From Ignavibacterium sp. (lineage in GTDB: Bacteria > Bacteroidota > Ignavibacteria > Ignavibacteriales > Ignavibacteriaceae), in contig NZ_AP026678.1 of the NCBI RefSeq assembly GCF_025998815.1, positions 1,302,001 through 1,366,000 on the forward strand: a DNA stretch of 64,000 bases, in the 5' to 3' direction. The position numbers and the translations under genes are program-made. Shown piece by piece: positions 26,172 to 35,559 of this stretch (position 1 is its first letter; the number at the start of each line of letters is the position of its first letter). A model generated the notes under the pieces. That model saw nothing but the letters and a program-made list of their open reading frames with translations. It had not been told where the DNA came from and did not search any database.

Positions 26172-27541
26172 TTTTTATTCAATAATCCGACAAATTGTTC
26201 ACCATATTTCCAGATATCTCCTGCACCCATTGTAACTATTATATCATCATCCTTTTTAATTTCATTTAAGAATGCTGGAATATCTTTTTTATCAGCTATG
26301 TAATGAACATTCTTATGTCCGAATTTTCTTGTTGCTTCTGCAATAAGTTCACCAGTTACACCCGGAATTGGTTCTTCACGAGCTGGATAAACATCCGTGC
26401 AAACAAATACATCGGAATTAAGAAATGATCTTCCGAACTCCTGACAAAAATCCTTCGTTCGTGAATATAAATGTGGCTGGAATACTGCAACTAATCTTCT
26501 GTCCCATCCATCTCTTATAGCTTTAAGTGTAGCCGATGTTTCTGTCGGATGATGCGCATAATCATCAACGACAAGAATTTCTTTATTATATTTAACTTCA
26601 AATCTTCTGTAAACACCAGTGAAGGATTCCAAAGCTCTCTTGATAATGCTGAAATCAATTCCCAACTCAGTACCGATTATAACAGCAACGAGTGAATTCT
26701 TTACATTATGTACACCAGGAACTTTTAAAGTTATCTCGCCAATTTCTTTACCGAAATATTTAACAGTATAATTTGTAAGAAATTTATCTTGCTTAATATC
26801 AATAGCTCTTACATCCGCCTGAGCAGTTGTTCCGTATGTTATGATTTTTTTGTTTATCTGTGGAATAATATCCTGCAACGCCGGCTCATCAAGACAAAGA
26901 ACCACAAAACCATAAAACGGAACTTTACTTGCAAATTCTACAAAAGCCGATTTAATATCTTCGAGATCTTTATAGGTATCAAGATGATCACTTTCTAATG
27001 TAGTTAAAGCCGCAATAGTCGGTGTAAGTTTTAAAAATGATCTGTCAAACTCATCTGCTTCAACTACAATGAATTCACCATTTCCAAGTCGGGCATTTGT
27101 TCCGCCAAGACTGCTGAGTTTTCCACCAACGATAATTGTAGGGTCAATTCCGCCTTCGGTTAAAGTTAAACCAACCATCGAAGTAGTTGTTGTTTTACCG
27201 TGTGTTCCTGCGATACCAATTCCGTATTTCATTCGCATTGTTTCAGCAAGCATTTCAGATCTTTTAATTATAGGAATTTTTCTTTCGATTGCGGCTTTAA
27301 CTTCAGGATTATCAAGTGTTACTGCAGACGAATAAACTAATACATCAACATCTTTCAGATTTTCTTCCGAATGACCTTCGTAAATTTTAATTCCAAGTTT
27401 TTCTAATCTGTCGGTTACATCAGAAAGAGATTTATCAGAGCCGGAAACTTCAAAACCCTGATTCCAGAGAATCTCCGCAATTCCACTCATTCCGATTCCA
27501 CCTATTCCGACAAAATGAACTTTTTTAATATTCTTAAACAT
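26168..27541 (-). CDS. murC: UDP-N-acetylmuramate--L-alanine ligase
   Basis: This 457-residue cytoplasmic ligase adds L-alanine to UDP-MurNAc. The N-terminal UDP-binding motif HFVGIGGIGMSGIAEIL, the P-loop GTHGKTTT (112-119) and DDYAHHPTE are all intact. The start overlaps the stop of the preceding membrane-protein gene (TAATG). Confidence 0.97.
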   Translation of the reverse strand: MFKNIKKVHFVGIGGIGMSGIAEILWNQGFEVSGSDKSLSDVTDRLEKLGIKIYEGHSEENLKDVDVLVYSSAVTLDNPEVKAAIERKIPIIKRSEMLAETMRMKYGIGIAGTHGKTTTTSMVGLTLTEGGIDPTIIVGGKLSSLGGTNARLGNGEFIVVEADEFDRSFLKLTPTIAALTTLESDHLDTYKDLEDIKSAFVEFASKVPFYGFVVLCLDEPALQDIIPQINKKIITYGTTAQADVRAIDIKQDKFLTNYTVKYFGKEIGEITLKVPGVHNVKNSLVAVIIGTELGIDFSIIKRALESFTGVYRRFEVKYNKEILVVDDYAHHPTETSATLKAIRDGWDRRLVAVFQPHLYSRTKDFCQEFGRSFLNSDVFVCTDVYPAREEPIPGVTGELIAEATRKFGHKNVHYIADKKDIPAFLNEIKKDDDIIVTMGAGDIWKYGEQFVGLLNKK

Positions 27542-28017
27542 TAGCTTTTATTAATTAAGTCTTTTAATTGAGAAAATCTTTTAATTAATTCATCATCATT
27601 TTCATAATCTGAAAGTCTGATGATAACAGGTCTTATTCTGTTTTTAAGTTTTAATCTTACTAATTTCAATCCCGGAAATCTTGCATTGGCTTTTTTCGAA
27701 ATTTTTATTTCTGCTATCTGATCTTTTCGAATTACTTTCGATTTAAATCTGTCGCCGAATGCAACTCCTTCATTGTTGAATTCAATGTAACGGTTTCTAT
27801 AAATGTTATAAATCAAAGCAACAACTGAAATAATTACAATTATTCCAAAGAAATAAATAATTGGATCTTTTGTTATAACAGTGTAATAACCTTCAACAAA
27901 CTGACCCCGGATAATTAAATAAAGTGCAAACGCAACAAAGTATATAATTGTTGACTGATAGTAAAAAGCTACATTGTATCTGAATACACTTTTATTTTTT
28001 AACTGTTCTTCTGTCAT
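27541..28017 (-). CDS. Two-helix membrane protein inserted between murG and murC
   Basis: This 158-residue protein is not recognised. Two membrane helices (about 19-38 and 51-70) form a hairpin, followed by a cytoplasmic domain of about 85 residues (YIEFNNEGVAFGDRFKSKVIRKDQIAEIKISKKANARFPG pattern, alternating beta strands) that resembles bacterial PH-like domains in layout. It overlaps murG by 4 nt and murC by 1 nt, so it is firmly part of the dcw transcript. Its position suggests a role in envelope growth or division; that is inference. Confidence 0.7.
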   Translation of the reverse strand: MTEEQLKNKSVFRYNVAFYYQSTIIYFVAFALYLIIRGQFVEGYYTVITKDPIIYFFGIIVIISVVALIYNIYRNRYIEFNNEGVAFGDRFKSKVIRKDQIAEIKISKKANARFPGLKLVRLKLKNRIRPVIIRLSDYENDDELIKRFSQLKDLINKS

Positions 28018-29117
28018 ATTATTTGAGCAAATTTTATTGCGCTCAGAGCAATCTCTTTAGCTGCATCAGGTTTAGCCAATTTCTTAGCATTTGATGCAAG
28101 CTGATTTAAGTTTTCTGAATCATTAATGAGATTTAAAATAGTTTCCTGAAGTTTATTCTCCAGCTCATCATCTTTAATCAATACTGCAGCATTTTCATCA
28201 GATAAAGCTTTAGCATTATGGTATTGATGATTCTCTGCAACATTTGGTGAAGGAATTAATATTGCAGGCAAACCAAGCACAGTTAACTCAGCTATTGTTG
28301 TTGCACCAGCCCTCGCAACAAGAAGATCACAAGCTGAGTAAGCTTTATTCATATCTTCGACAAAGTCAAAAATTTTAACAGCTGCAAAGTTAAGATTTTT
28401 ATAGTGATCGTAATAATTTTTTCCTGTCTGCCAGATCAATTGCAAATCATTTTCTATGAAAGTGTTTAAAGATTTTTCAATTGTTCTGTTGATTGATGAA
28501 GCACCTAAACTTCCGCCAAGAACTAAAATTGTTTTTTTATTTTCATCAAGTCCAAAATATTTTTTTGCGGATAATTTATCTGTTGTTCCGAGATATTCTC
28601 TCACAGGATTTCCGGTTACTTTAAGTATGTTTTGTCTTCTCAAATATTTTTTTGATGATTCAAAACTCAAATGAACTTCATCTGCATATCTTTCAAGCAA
28701 TCGTGTTGTTATTCCTGGATAACTATTTGATTCCATTAAAATAATTTTAGCACCCATTACAGATGCGCCCCAAAGCGCCGGACCAGCGACATAACCACCA
28801 GTGCCAATTGCAACTCTTGGTTTAAATTTCATTGAAATCAAAACTGATTGAATTAGTGAAACCAAAAGTCTTATCGGAAACAATAGATTTGACAAATTAA
28901 ATTTCCTTGCAAATCCTTTTATCCAAATTGATTTAAATTTATATCCAAGTTTTGGTATCACTTTTTCTTCAATTCTATCTTTTGTTCCGACAAATAAAAT
29001 TTCAGATTCGGGTTTAATCTTTTTTATTTCATCGGCAACAGCAACAGCAGGATATAAATGACCTCCTGTTCCACCAGCGGCGAACAAAAAACGATATGGT
29101 GTATTACTATTGCTCAA
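28014..29117 (-). CDS. murG: UDP-GlcNAc:undecaprenyl-PP-MurNAc-pentapeptide GlcNAc transferase
   Basis: This 367-residue GT-B glycosyltransferase makes lipid II at the inner face of the membrane. The G-loop AAGGTGGHLYPA (about 13-24) and the C-terminal GGSLGASSIN and ARAGATTIAELTVLGLPAILIPSP motifs are intact. The start is TTG at 29117, 11 nt inside ftsW, with no nearer ATG before the G-loop. Neighbouring mraY supplies its substrate. Confidence 0.96.
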   Translation of the reverse strand: MSNSNTPYRFLFAAGGTGGHLYPAVAVADEIKKIKPESEILFVGTKDRIEEKVIPKLGYKFKSIWIKGFARKFNLSNLLFPIRLLVSLIQSVLISMKFKPRVAIGTGGYVAGPALWGASVMGAKIILMESNSYPGITTRLLERYADEVHLSFESSKKYLRRQNILKVTGNPVREYLGTTDKLSAKKYFGLDENKKTILVLGGSLGASSINRTIEKSLNTFIENDLQLIWQTGKNYYDHYKNLNFAAVKIFDFVEDMNKAYSACDLLVARAGATTIAELTVLGLPAILIPSPNVAENHQYHNAKALSDENAAVLIKDDELENKLQETILNLINDSENLNQLASNAKKLAKPDAAKEIALSAIKFAQII

Positions 29118-30252
29118 AATTATTTCTCAGAGAAATATTCTTAGTTAAATTGTTTTCAGCCACTTTTGTTTTTTTGGAATTCAGAATTGCAATGTTAATC
29201 AGGATGCCAATTCCCATACTTAAAAATATTATAGAGGTTCCTCCATAGCTTATGAATGGAAGAGGCAAACCAGTAGTTGGGATAGTACCTGTTGCAACTG
29301 CAATGTTTACAAAAGCATAAATAGCAATTGAAAAAGTAATTCCAAACGCAAGCAGTTGTCCAAACTTATCCTGGGCTTTCTTTGCAATAAGAATTCCTGC
29401 AATGAACAGAATCAAATAGAATAAAATCACAGCAACTGAACCAATAAATCCTAATTGTTCGCCGAGAATGGCGAAGATAAAATCACCATATGCTTCAGGT
29501 AGAAATAAATTATTTTGTTTACTGTTTCCGATTCCAACACCAAACAAACCTCCGCTTCCAAGACTTACCAATGCCTGCTTTACCTGAAGATTCAAATCAC
29601 CACCATTTATAATTGAATTCACAAATGATAAAATTCTTTGTCGGGAGTGTGAAAATATCATAGCGATTGCACCACCAGATAAAGCCATTGCAGCAGAAGA
29701 TAAAAAAATATGTTTGAAATGAATTCCTCCAACAAACATCATTGTTAATGCAATAGCAATAATTAAAAGTCCGTTACTGATATTTGGTTGAATTAAAATC
29801 AATCCTGCAACAACAACTACCCAGATGAACATTGGTACAAAAGCATTTTTGAAATCATAGAGATAATCCGATTTCTTCTCGAGCATCACTGCCAAATGAA
29901 TAATCAAAACTAGTTTGGCGATATCTGCCGGTTGGAAAGTTACTCCTGCAATACTTAACCATCTTCCTGCGCCTTTAATTTCCGGAGCAAATAGTAAAGT
30001 GTAAATCAAAAGTCCAACTGCAAAAGAAATCATTGGTTTGCTAAATGACTTATAAATTTCATACGGAATAAAACTAAACACTATCATTACGAATATGGCG
30101 ATCAGTACTCTTATTAAATGTGAATTAAATAGATAAAGACTATCAGAAAATTTAATTGCACTTATTGTGCTGCTTGCAGTAAGCACAATGATAAGTCCAA
30201 GACAAATCAACAATAGTGTATCGAAGAATACTGTTAACGCAAGCTTTTTCAT
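29107..30252 (-). CDS. ftsW: Septal peptidoglycan polymerase FtsW
   Basis: This 381-residue SEDS-family protein has about ten membrane helices. Conserved segments include KGAGRWLSIAGVTFQPADIAKLVLI, the QVKQALVSLGSGGLFGVGIGNSKQ loop, LPEAYGDFIFAILGEQLGFIG and TGLPLPFISYGGTS. FtsW polymerises glycan strands together with the FtsI transpeptidase encoded four genes upstream. It overlaps murD by 4 nt. Confidence 0.95.
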   Translation of the reverse strand: MKKLALTVFFDTLLLICLGLIIVLTASSTISAIKFSDSLYLFNSHLIRVLIAIFVMIVFSFIPYEIYKSFSKPMISFAVGLLIYTLLFAPEIKGAGRWLSIAGVTFQPADIAKLVLIIHLAVMLEKKSDYLYDFKNAFVPMFIWVVVVAGLILIQPNISNGLLIIAIALTMMFVGGIHFKHIFLSSAAMALSGGAIAMIFSHSRQRILSFVNSIINGGDLNLQVKQALVSLGSGGLFGVGIGNSKQNNLFLPEAYGDFIFAILGEQLGFIGSVAVILFYLILFIAGILIAKKAQDKFGQLLAFGITFSIAIYAFVNIAVATGTIPTTGLPLPFISYGGTSIIFLSMGIGILINIAILNSKKTKVAENNLTKNISLRNNFEQ

Positions 30253-31595
30253 ATTTTGTTTACGATCTCCTTAAAAACTTTTCCGCGATGTTCGTAATTT
30301 TCAAACATATCGAAGCTCGCACAAGCCGGAGATAAAAGAACAACATCGCCAGCTCTTGCTTCACTTAATGCTGATGCAACTACTTCTTCAAGATCTTTTC
30401 TTATTTCTGTTTTTACTTTGTTATGAAAGTAATTAAATATTTTTTCTGCGGATGAACCAATAGCATAAATTTTTTTTACTTTTTTAATAACAAGTTCTTC
30501 AATTGTTGAATAATCATTTCCTTTGTCAAGTCCTCCGAGAATTAAGAAAATCGGTTCATCAAAACTTTTAAGTGCAACAATAACTGAATCAATATTCGTC
30601 GCTTTCGAATCGTTGATGAATTTTATTCCTTCAATTTCTTTTACGAATTCTAATCGATGCTCAACTCCTCTGAATGTATTAAGTGCATTAATAATTTTTT
30701 CATTTTCGAAATCAAATATTTTAGCCGCTACAATCACAGCCATTGCATTCTGAATATTATGTTCTCCCTGAATAAAAATATCACTTACATTGCATGAAAA
30801 TTCTTCTTTACCATTTCTGCTGAAAACAACCCGACTATCATCTAACCAGCAACCATCATTTACTTTTTCTTTGGTTGAGAACCAAAATGTTTTACTCTTA
30901 TGTTGAAGTATGTATTGATTGAGCAATTCACTATCACGACCTAGAATTAAAAATTCATTTTCAGTTTGATTCATATAAATACGTTGCTTTGATAAAGCAT
31001 ATCTCTCAACACTATTTTCATATCTGTTAAGATGATCCGGTGTTATGTTTAATATCATTGCAACTTTAGGATTAAACTTATCAATTAAATCCAATTGAAA
31101 ACTTGAAACCTCCAGAGAAAGGAATTCATTCTCTTTAACCTGATCAGCAATTTCAGAAAATGCGAGACCAATATTGCCTGCTACATAAGTTTTTGCACCA
31201 CACTCATTAAAAAGATAACCGCACAAACTTGTTGTTGTTGTTTTACCATTTGTACCTGTTATTCCTATTATAGTACCTTTACAAAACCAGAAAGCAAATT
31301 CTATCTCACTGATAACTTTTAATTTTTTTGCTTTGGCTGACTTAATTACTTCTGCATCTGAAGGAACACCTGGTGAAACAACCATCAAATCACAATCGTA
31401 AACACGCTGAGAATGTTGCCCGACCTCATAATCTATGTTTGAATTTTTTAGAACCAATAAATTTGATTTTAATTTATCTTCAGAACCGGAATCGCTTACA
31501 AATGGAATAGCACCATATTTCTTTGCAAGCTTTGCAGCGCCAACACCACTTCTTGCGGCTCCAATAATTGATATTTTTTTATTCTTTATCTCCAT
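30249..31595 (-). CDS. murD: UDP-N-acetylmuramoylalanine--D-glutamate ligase
   Basis: This 448-residue ligase adds D-glutamate to UDP-MurNAc-L-Ala. P-loop GTNGKTTT (114-121), NITPDHLNRY and INDSKATNIDS are present, the last two being typical of MurD. It sits between mraY (1-nt shared) and ftsW (4-nt overlap). Confidence 0.96.
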   Translation of the reverse strand: MEIKNKKISIIGAARSGVGAAKLAKKYGAIPFVSDSGSEDKLKSNLLVLKNSNIDYEVGQHSQRVYDCDLMVVSPGVPSDAEVIKSAKAKKLKVISEIEFAFWFCKGTIIGITGTNGKTTTTSLCGYLFNECGAKTYVAGNIGLAFSEIADQVKENEFLSLEVSSFQLDLIDKFNPKVAMILNITPDHLNRYENSVERYALSKQRIYMNQTENEFLILGRDSELLNQYILQHKSKTFWFSTKEKVNDGCWLDDSRVVFSRNGKEEFSCNVSDIFIQGEHNIQNAMAVIVAAKIFDFENEKIINALNTFRGVEHRLEFVKEIEGIKFINDSKATNIDSVIVALKSFDEPIFLILGGLDKGNDYSTIEELVIKKVKKIYAIGSSAEKIFNYFHNKVKTEIRKDLEEVVASALSEARAGDVVLLSPACASFDMFENYEHRGKVFKEIVNKI

Positions 31596-32704
31596 TATCT
31601 AATCTTAAATGAAACTAAACTTATAATTGCCAGAATGATTCCGATGATATAAAACCGAACAACAATTTTTGGTTCCTGCCATCCAAGTATTTCAAAGTGA
31701 TGATGAATCGGAGCCATCTTAAAAATTCTTTTGCCTTCTCCGTATTTTTTCTTTGTGTATTTGAAATACAATCTTTGTACAATCACAGAAATTGTTTCCA
31801 TAAAAAATATTCCGCCAAGAATAGGAATAAACAATTCTTTTTTAATTAGTACAGCAATTATTCCGAACGCTCCACCTAAGGCAAGAGAGCCAGTGTCTCC
31901 CATAAATACCTGTGCCGGATAAGTGTTGAACCATAAAAAACCTAAACTCGCACCAACAAGTGCAGCAATAAACACTGTCAATTCACCTGAGCCAGGCAAG
32001 TAAATTATATTCAAATAATTTGCGAAGATTGCATTACCGCTGAAATAACTAAGCAATGCGAGAGCAATCATAACAATTGCAATAAGACCTGCTGCCAAAC
32101 CATCAAGCCCATCGGTCAAATTAACCGCATTTGAAGTTGCAGCAATAATAAATACAACTGCTGGTATGTAAAGAAACGAAAAATCAAAATTCACATTTTT
32201 AAGAAACGGAAATGTTGTAAGCGTACTTATATCTTTAAATTCAGGTGCAAAGTAAATTGTTAATCCGACAACCAAACCAATGATGATTTGTCCAAGAAGT
32301 TTATATCTTGCTATCAGACCGTTTGGATATTTTTTTATAACCTTCAGATAATCATCAAGAAAACCAACACCACTTAGCCATAATGTTCCAACAAGAATTA
32401 AAATTATGTAGATACTTTTTATATCAGCCCAAAGAAGAACAGGAACAACAACGGAAAAAATTATTATAAGCCCACCCATTGTTGGGGTTCCGGCTTTTGA
32501 CCAATGGAATTTTGGTCCATCAGCTTTTTTTGCTTCACCAATCTGATGCTGTTGTAATTTTCTTATTATCTTCGGTCCGAGATAAAAAGCAAGGAATAAA
32601 CTCGTGATTGCAGCTAAAGCAGATCTGAAAGTCAAAAATCTGAAAATATCAAATCCAGGTGGTGAATAAACTTTATTTATGTATTCAAACAGATAGTAAA
32701 GCAT
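31595..32704 (-). CDS. mraY: Phospho-MurNAc-pentapeptide transferase
   Basis: This 369-residue, ten-helix integral membrane enzyme forms lipid I from UDP-MurNAc-pentapeptide and undecaprenyl phosphate. The aspartate-rich motif FLDDYLKV, NLTDGLDGLAAG, FMGDTGSLALGG and the MAPIHHHFE loop are intact. It directly abuts murF with no gap. Confidence 0.97.
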   Translation of the reverse strand: MLYYLFEYINKVYSPPGFDIFRFLTFRSALAAITSLFLAFYLGPKIIRKLQQHQIGEAKKADGPKFHWSKAGTPTMGGLIIIFSVVVPVLLWADIKSIYIILILVGTLWLSGVGFLDDYLKVIKKYPNGLIARYKLLGQIIIGLVVGLTIYFAPEFKDISTLTTFPFLKNVNFDFSFLYIPAVVFIIAATSNAVNLTDGLDGLAAGLIAIVMIALALLSYFSGNAIFANYLNIIYLPGSGELTVFIAALVGASLGFLWFNTYPAQVFMGDTGSLALGGAFGIIAVLIKKELFIPILGGIFFMETISVIVQRLYFKYTKKKYGEGKRIFKMAPIHHHFEILGWQEPKIVVRFYIIGIILAIISLVSFKIR

Positions 32705-34093
32705 TTACTTTAAACTTTCCTCCAAAGCTGAATAAATTTCTTCCATCTTCATTCCTCTTGAACCTTTAATGAGCACAACAGTCTTCTTTAATTGACTTCT
32801 TTTTAGGGAACTGATTAAATTTTTCTTTTCTTTAAAATGCTTTTTAACTGGTACTCTACTATTTAATGTGTTTATAATATTTTCAGAAAATTTTCCTAAT
32901 GTATAAACCGTATCTAATTTCAATTCATTTATGAAAGAACCTATTTCTTTGTGTAATTTTATTGATTGACTGCCAAGCTCAAACATATCACCGAGTACAG
33001 CAATTTTTTTATATGATGGTTTCATTTTGCTTAAAAGATTAAGTGAAGCTTTCATCGAATCAGGATTTGCGTTATATGAATCGTTTATGATTATTGTGTC
33101 TTTAAATTTTTTAATCTCGAGTCGTTTATTCACCGACTTAATTCTCTTTAAACCTTTAAGAATTTGTTTATCACTCAAGCCAAGTTCTTTTGCTATTGCG
33201 AAGGCAGCAAGGAAATTTTTAGCATTCTGTTCACCAGCAATCGGAAGTTTTGTCTGAAATAACTTCTTTCCGTACTTAATTGAAATTATTGCTCTGCCCG
33301 TTTTATCAATAATTAAAATTTTTGCCTGATAGTCACTGAAGTTGTCGAAACCAAAAGTAATTTTTCTTTTTAACCGTTTTCCAAACTTTCTTAATAAATC
33401 GTCATCGTTATTAATAAAAGCAACACCACCTCTTTGAACCGTAATCTTCAACAACTCTGATTTTTCTTTAAGTACGCCATTCCTATCCTTCAGAAATTCA
33501 ATATGCGAATAACCAATATTTGTTATTAAAGCTAAATCTGGTTTTGAAATTTTTGAAGTATATTTTATCTCACCGAAATGATTGGTGCCCTGTTCGACTA
33601 CTAATATCTGATGCCTTGCTTTTGCATTTAACAAAGTTAAAGGCACACCAATATGATTATTATTATTTCCATTTGTTTTGTGAACTCTGTAACGAACAGA
33701 AAGAATTGCAGCAATAATTTCTTTTGTTGTAGTCTTGCCAGCACTTCCAGTGATGCCAATAACCTTCGCATTTAATTTATCTCTCCATACAGAGGCAATA
33801 TCACCTAAAGATTTTGTTGTATCTTTCACAGTGATAAATGGTATTTCAAGATCAGAAAATCTTTTCAGTTGATTTTTATTAATCATTACTGCTGAAACTT
33901 TTTTCTTCACAACTTCTTCTATAAAATCATGTCCATCAAATCTTTCCCCTTTAATTGCAATAAAGAGACAATTCTTACCAATCTTTCTGGAATCAATTGA
34001 AACCGATGTAATATCCTTAAACCTATCCGGATTAAATATTTCAGCATCGGGAAGATTGAAAAAGTCGTTCAATGTTAGCTTTATCTTTTTCAT
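32705..34093 (-). CDS. murF: UDP-MurNAc-tripeptide--D-alanyl-D-alanine ligase
   Basis: This 462-residue ligase adds D-Ala-D-Ala. P-loop GSAGKTTT (116-123), the adenine-binding NNNNHIGVP stretch and INDSYNANPDSMKASL (MurF signature) are present. Lysine use is high, in line with the AT-rich base composition of the window. No ddl gene is in the cluster, so the dipeptide must come from elsewhere. Confidence 0.96.
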   Translation of the reverse strand: MKKIKLTLNDFFNLPDAEIFNPDRFKDITSVSIDSRKIGKNCLFIAIKGERFDGHDFIEEVVKKKVSAVMINKNQLKRFSDLEIPFITVKDTTKSLGDIASVWRDKLNAKVIGITGSAGKTTTKEIIAAILSVRYRVHKTNGNNNNHIGVPLTLLNAKARHQILVVEQGTNHFGEIKYTSKISKPDLALITNIGYSHIEFLKDRNGVLKEKSELLKITVQRGGVAFINNDDDLLRKFGKRLKRKITFGFDNFSDYQAKILIIDKTGRAIISIKYGKKLFQTKLPIAGEQNAKNFLAAFAIAKELGLSDKQILKGLKRIKSVNKRLEIKKFKDTIIINDSYNANPDSMKASLNLLSKMKPSYKKIAVLGDMFELGSQSIKLHKEIGSFINELKLDTVYTLGKFSENIINTLNSRVPVKKHFKEKKNLISSLKRSQLKKTVVLIKGSRGMKMEEIYSALEESLK

Positions 34094-35559
34094 CAGCTTA
34101 AAAACTCCCTCGCTGTTTCCTGATCAGAGAAATGATTTCTAACACCATTAATTTCCTGATAAGTCTCGTGACCTTTGCCTGCAATTAATATTGCAGCATC
34201 CTCTTTTGATTTTTGAATTGCATACTTAATCGCTTCATACCTGTTTTCGATTACAATAAAATTATTTTTTATAACACCTTTTTTTATGTCGTTAATAATT
34301 TGCATCGGATTTTCAGTTCTTGGATTATCTGAAGTAATTATTACAAAGTCACTTAATTCTGTTGCAACCTTACCCATTACAGGCCTTTTGGTTTTATCTC
34401 TATCACCACCACAACCAAATACAGTTACAAGTTGTCTATCACTTCCAATAATTTGTCGCAATGCAAGAATAGCTTTCTCAAGACTATCAGCAGTATGAGA
34501 ATAATCTACTATTGCTTTTTTCTTTCCACTACCAATGACTTCAAATCTACCAGGCACAAATGGAGTTGATTTTATTCCATCAATAATTTTTTCTTTAGCG
34601 ATGTTGGATTGATCTGCTATTGCGAATGCAGCTGCAGAATTGTAAGCATTGAATTCGCCAATCAATTTTGTTTGAACTTCGTAAGATTTTCCACCACAGG
34701 TAATCTTAAAAGATGTTCCATTCAAATCATATTTAATTGAAGAAATCACATAATCTGAATTTTCATTTTTACCGTAAGTTATTACTTTTGCTTTTGAATC
34801 AGAGACAATGTGATGAGAAGATTCATCATCAGCATTGACCACTGCAGTTGCATCAGATGGAAGTATATCAAACAAAATCTTTTTTGCATTCAGATAATTT
34901 TCAAATGTCTGATGAAAATCCAGATGATCTGATGTGATATTTGTAAAAACAGCTGAGGAAAAATTCAATCCATAAACTCTGTTCAGAACAAGTGAATGGG
35001 ATGAAACTTCCATCACGGCATTTTCACATCCACTGTTTATCATCTGTAAAAACAAATCATTAAGATCATTTGATTCTGGAGTTGTGAGTTTTGAATCAAT
35101 TTTTTCCGAGCCAATATAATTTGCAATTGTTCCGACTAAACCTGCTCTGATTCCAGCTGTTTCAAAAATATTTTTTATTATAAATGCCGTAGTTGTTTTA
35201 CCATTTGTTCCTGTAATTCCAACAAGTTTTAATTTTGAAGTAGGATCTTTATAAAATCCTTTACTCAATTGAGCCAATGCAATTCTGGTGTTGTGTACAA
35301 CTATCTTGGCAATATCAGCGTGAATAAAAATTTCATCAGGGATATTATTATTCTCTTCAACAACTACTGCTACTGCACCTTTATTAATAGCATCCATCAC
35401 AAACAAATGACCATCTGTCTTATATCCTTTAATTGCCACAAATACAGAATTCTTTTTCACTTTACGTGAATCGTGTTCAATGCCAGAAACATCTTTGCGC
35501 TGAACATTTCCCGCAACCTGAATAACTTTAATGTGATTTATTAATTCAGTTAATTCCAT
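34093..35559 (-). CDS. murE: UDP-MurNAc-L-Ala-D-Glu--meso-diaminopimelate ligase
   Basis: This 488-residue ligase adds the third stem-peptide residue. P-loop GTNGKTTT (117-124) is intact, and DNPR at 411-414 (TSDNPRTENP) is the signature of enzymes that use meso-diaminopimelate rather than lysine. The cell wall is therefore predicted to be of the DAP type. It shares 1 nt with ftsI and with murF. Confidence 0.96.
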   Translation of the reverse strand: MELTELINHIKVIQVAGNVQRKDVSGIEHDSRKVKKNSVFVAIKGYKTDGHLFVMDAINKGAVAVVVEENNNIPDEIFIHADIAKIVVHNTRIALAQLSKGFYKDPTSKLKLVGITGTNGKTTTAFIIKNIFETAGIRAGLVGTIANYIGSEKIDSKLTTPESNDLNDLFLQMINSGCENAVMEVSSHSLVLNRVYGLNFSSAVFTNITSDHLDFHQTFENYLNAKKILFDILPSDATAVVNADDESSHHIVSDSKAKVITYGKNENSDYVISSIKYDLNGTSFKITCGGKSYEVQTKLIGEFNAYNSAAAFAIADQSNIAKEKIIDGIKSTPFVPGRFEVIGSGKKKAIVDYSHTADSLEKAILALRQIIGSDRQLVTVFGCGGDRDKTKRPVMGKVATELSDFVIITSDNPRTENPMQIINDIKKGVIKNNFIVIENRYEAIKYAIQKSKEDAAILIAGKGHETYQEINGVRNHFSDQETAREFLS

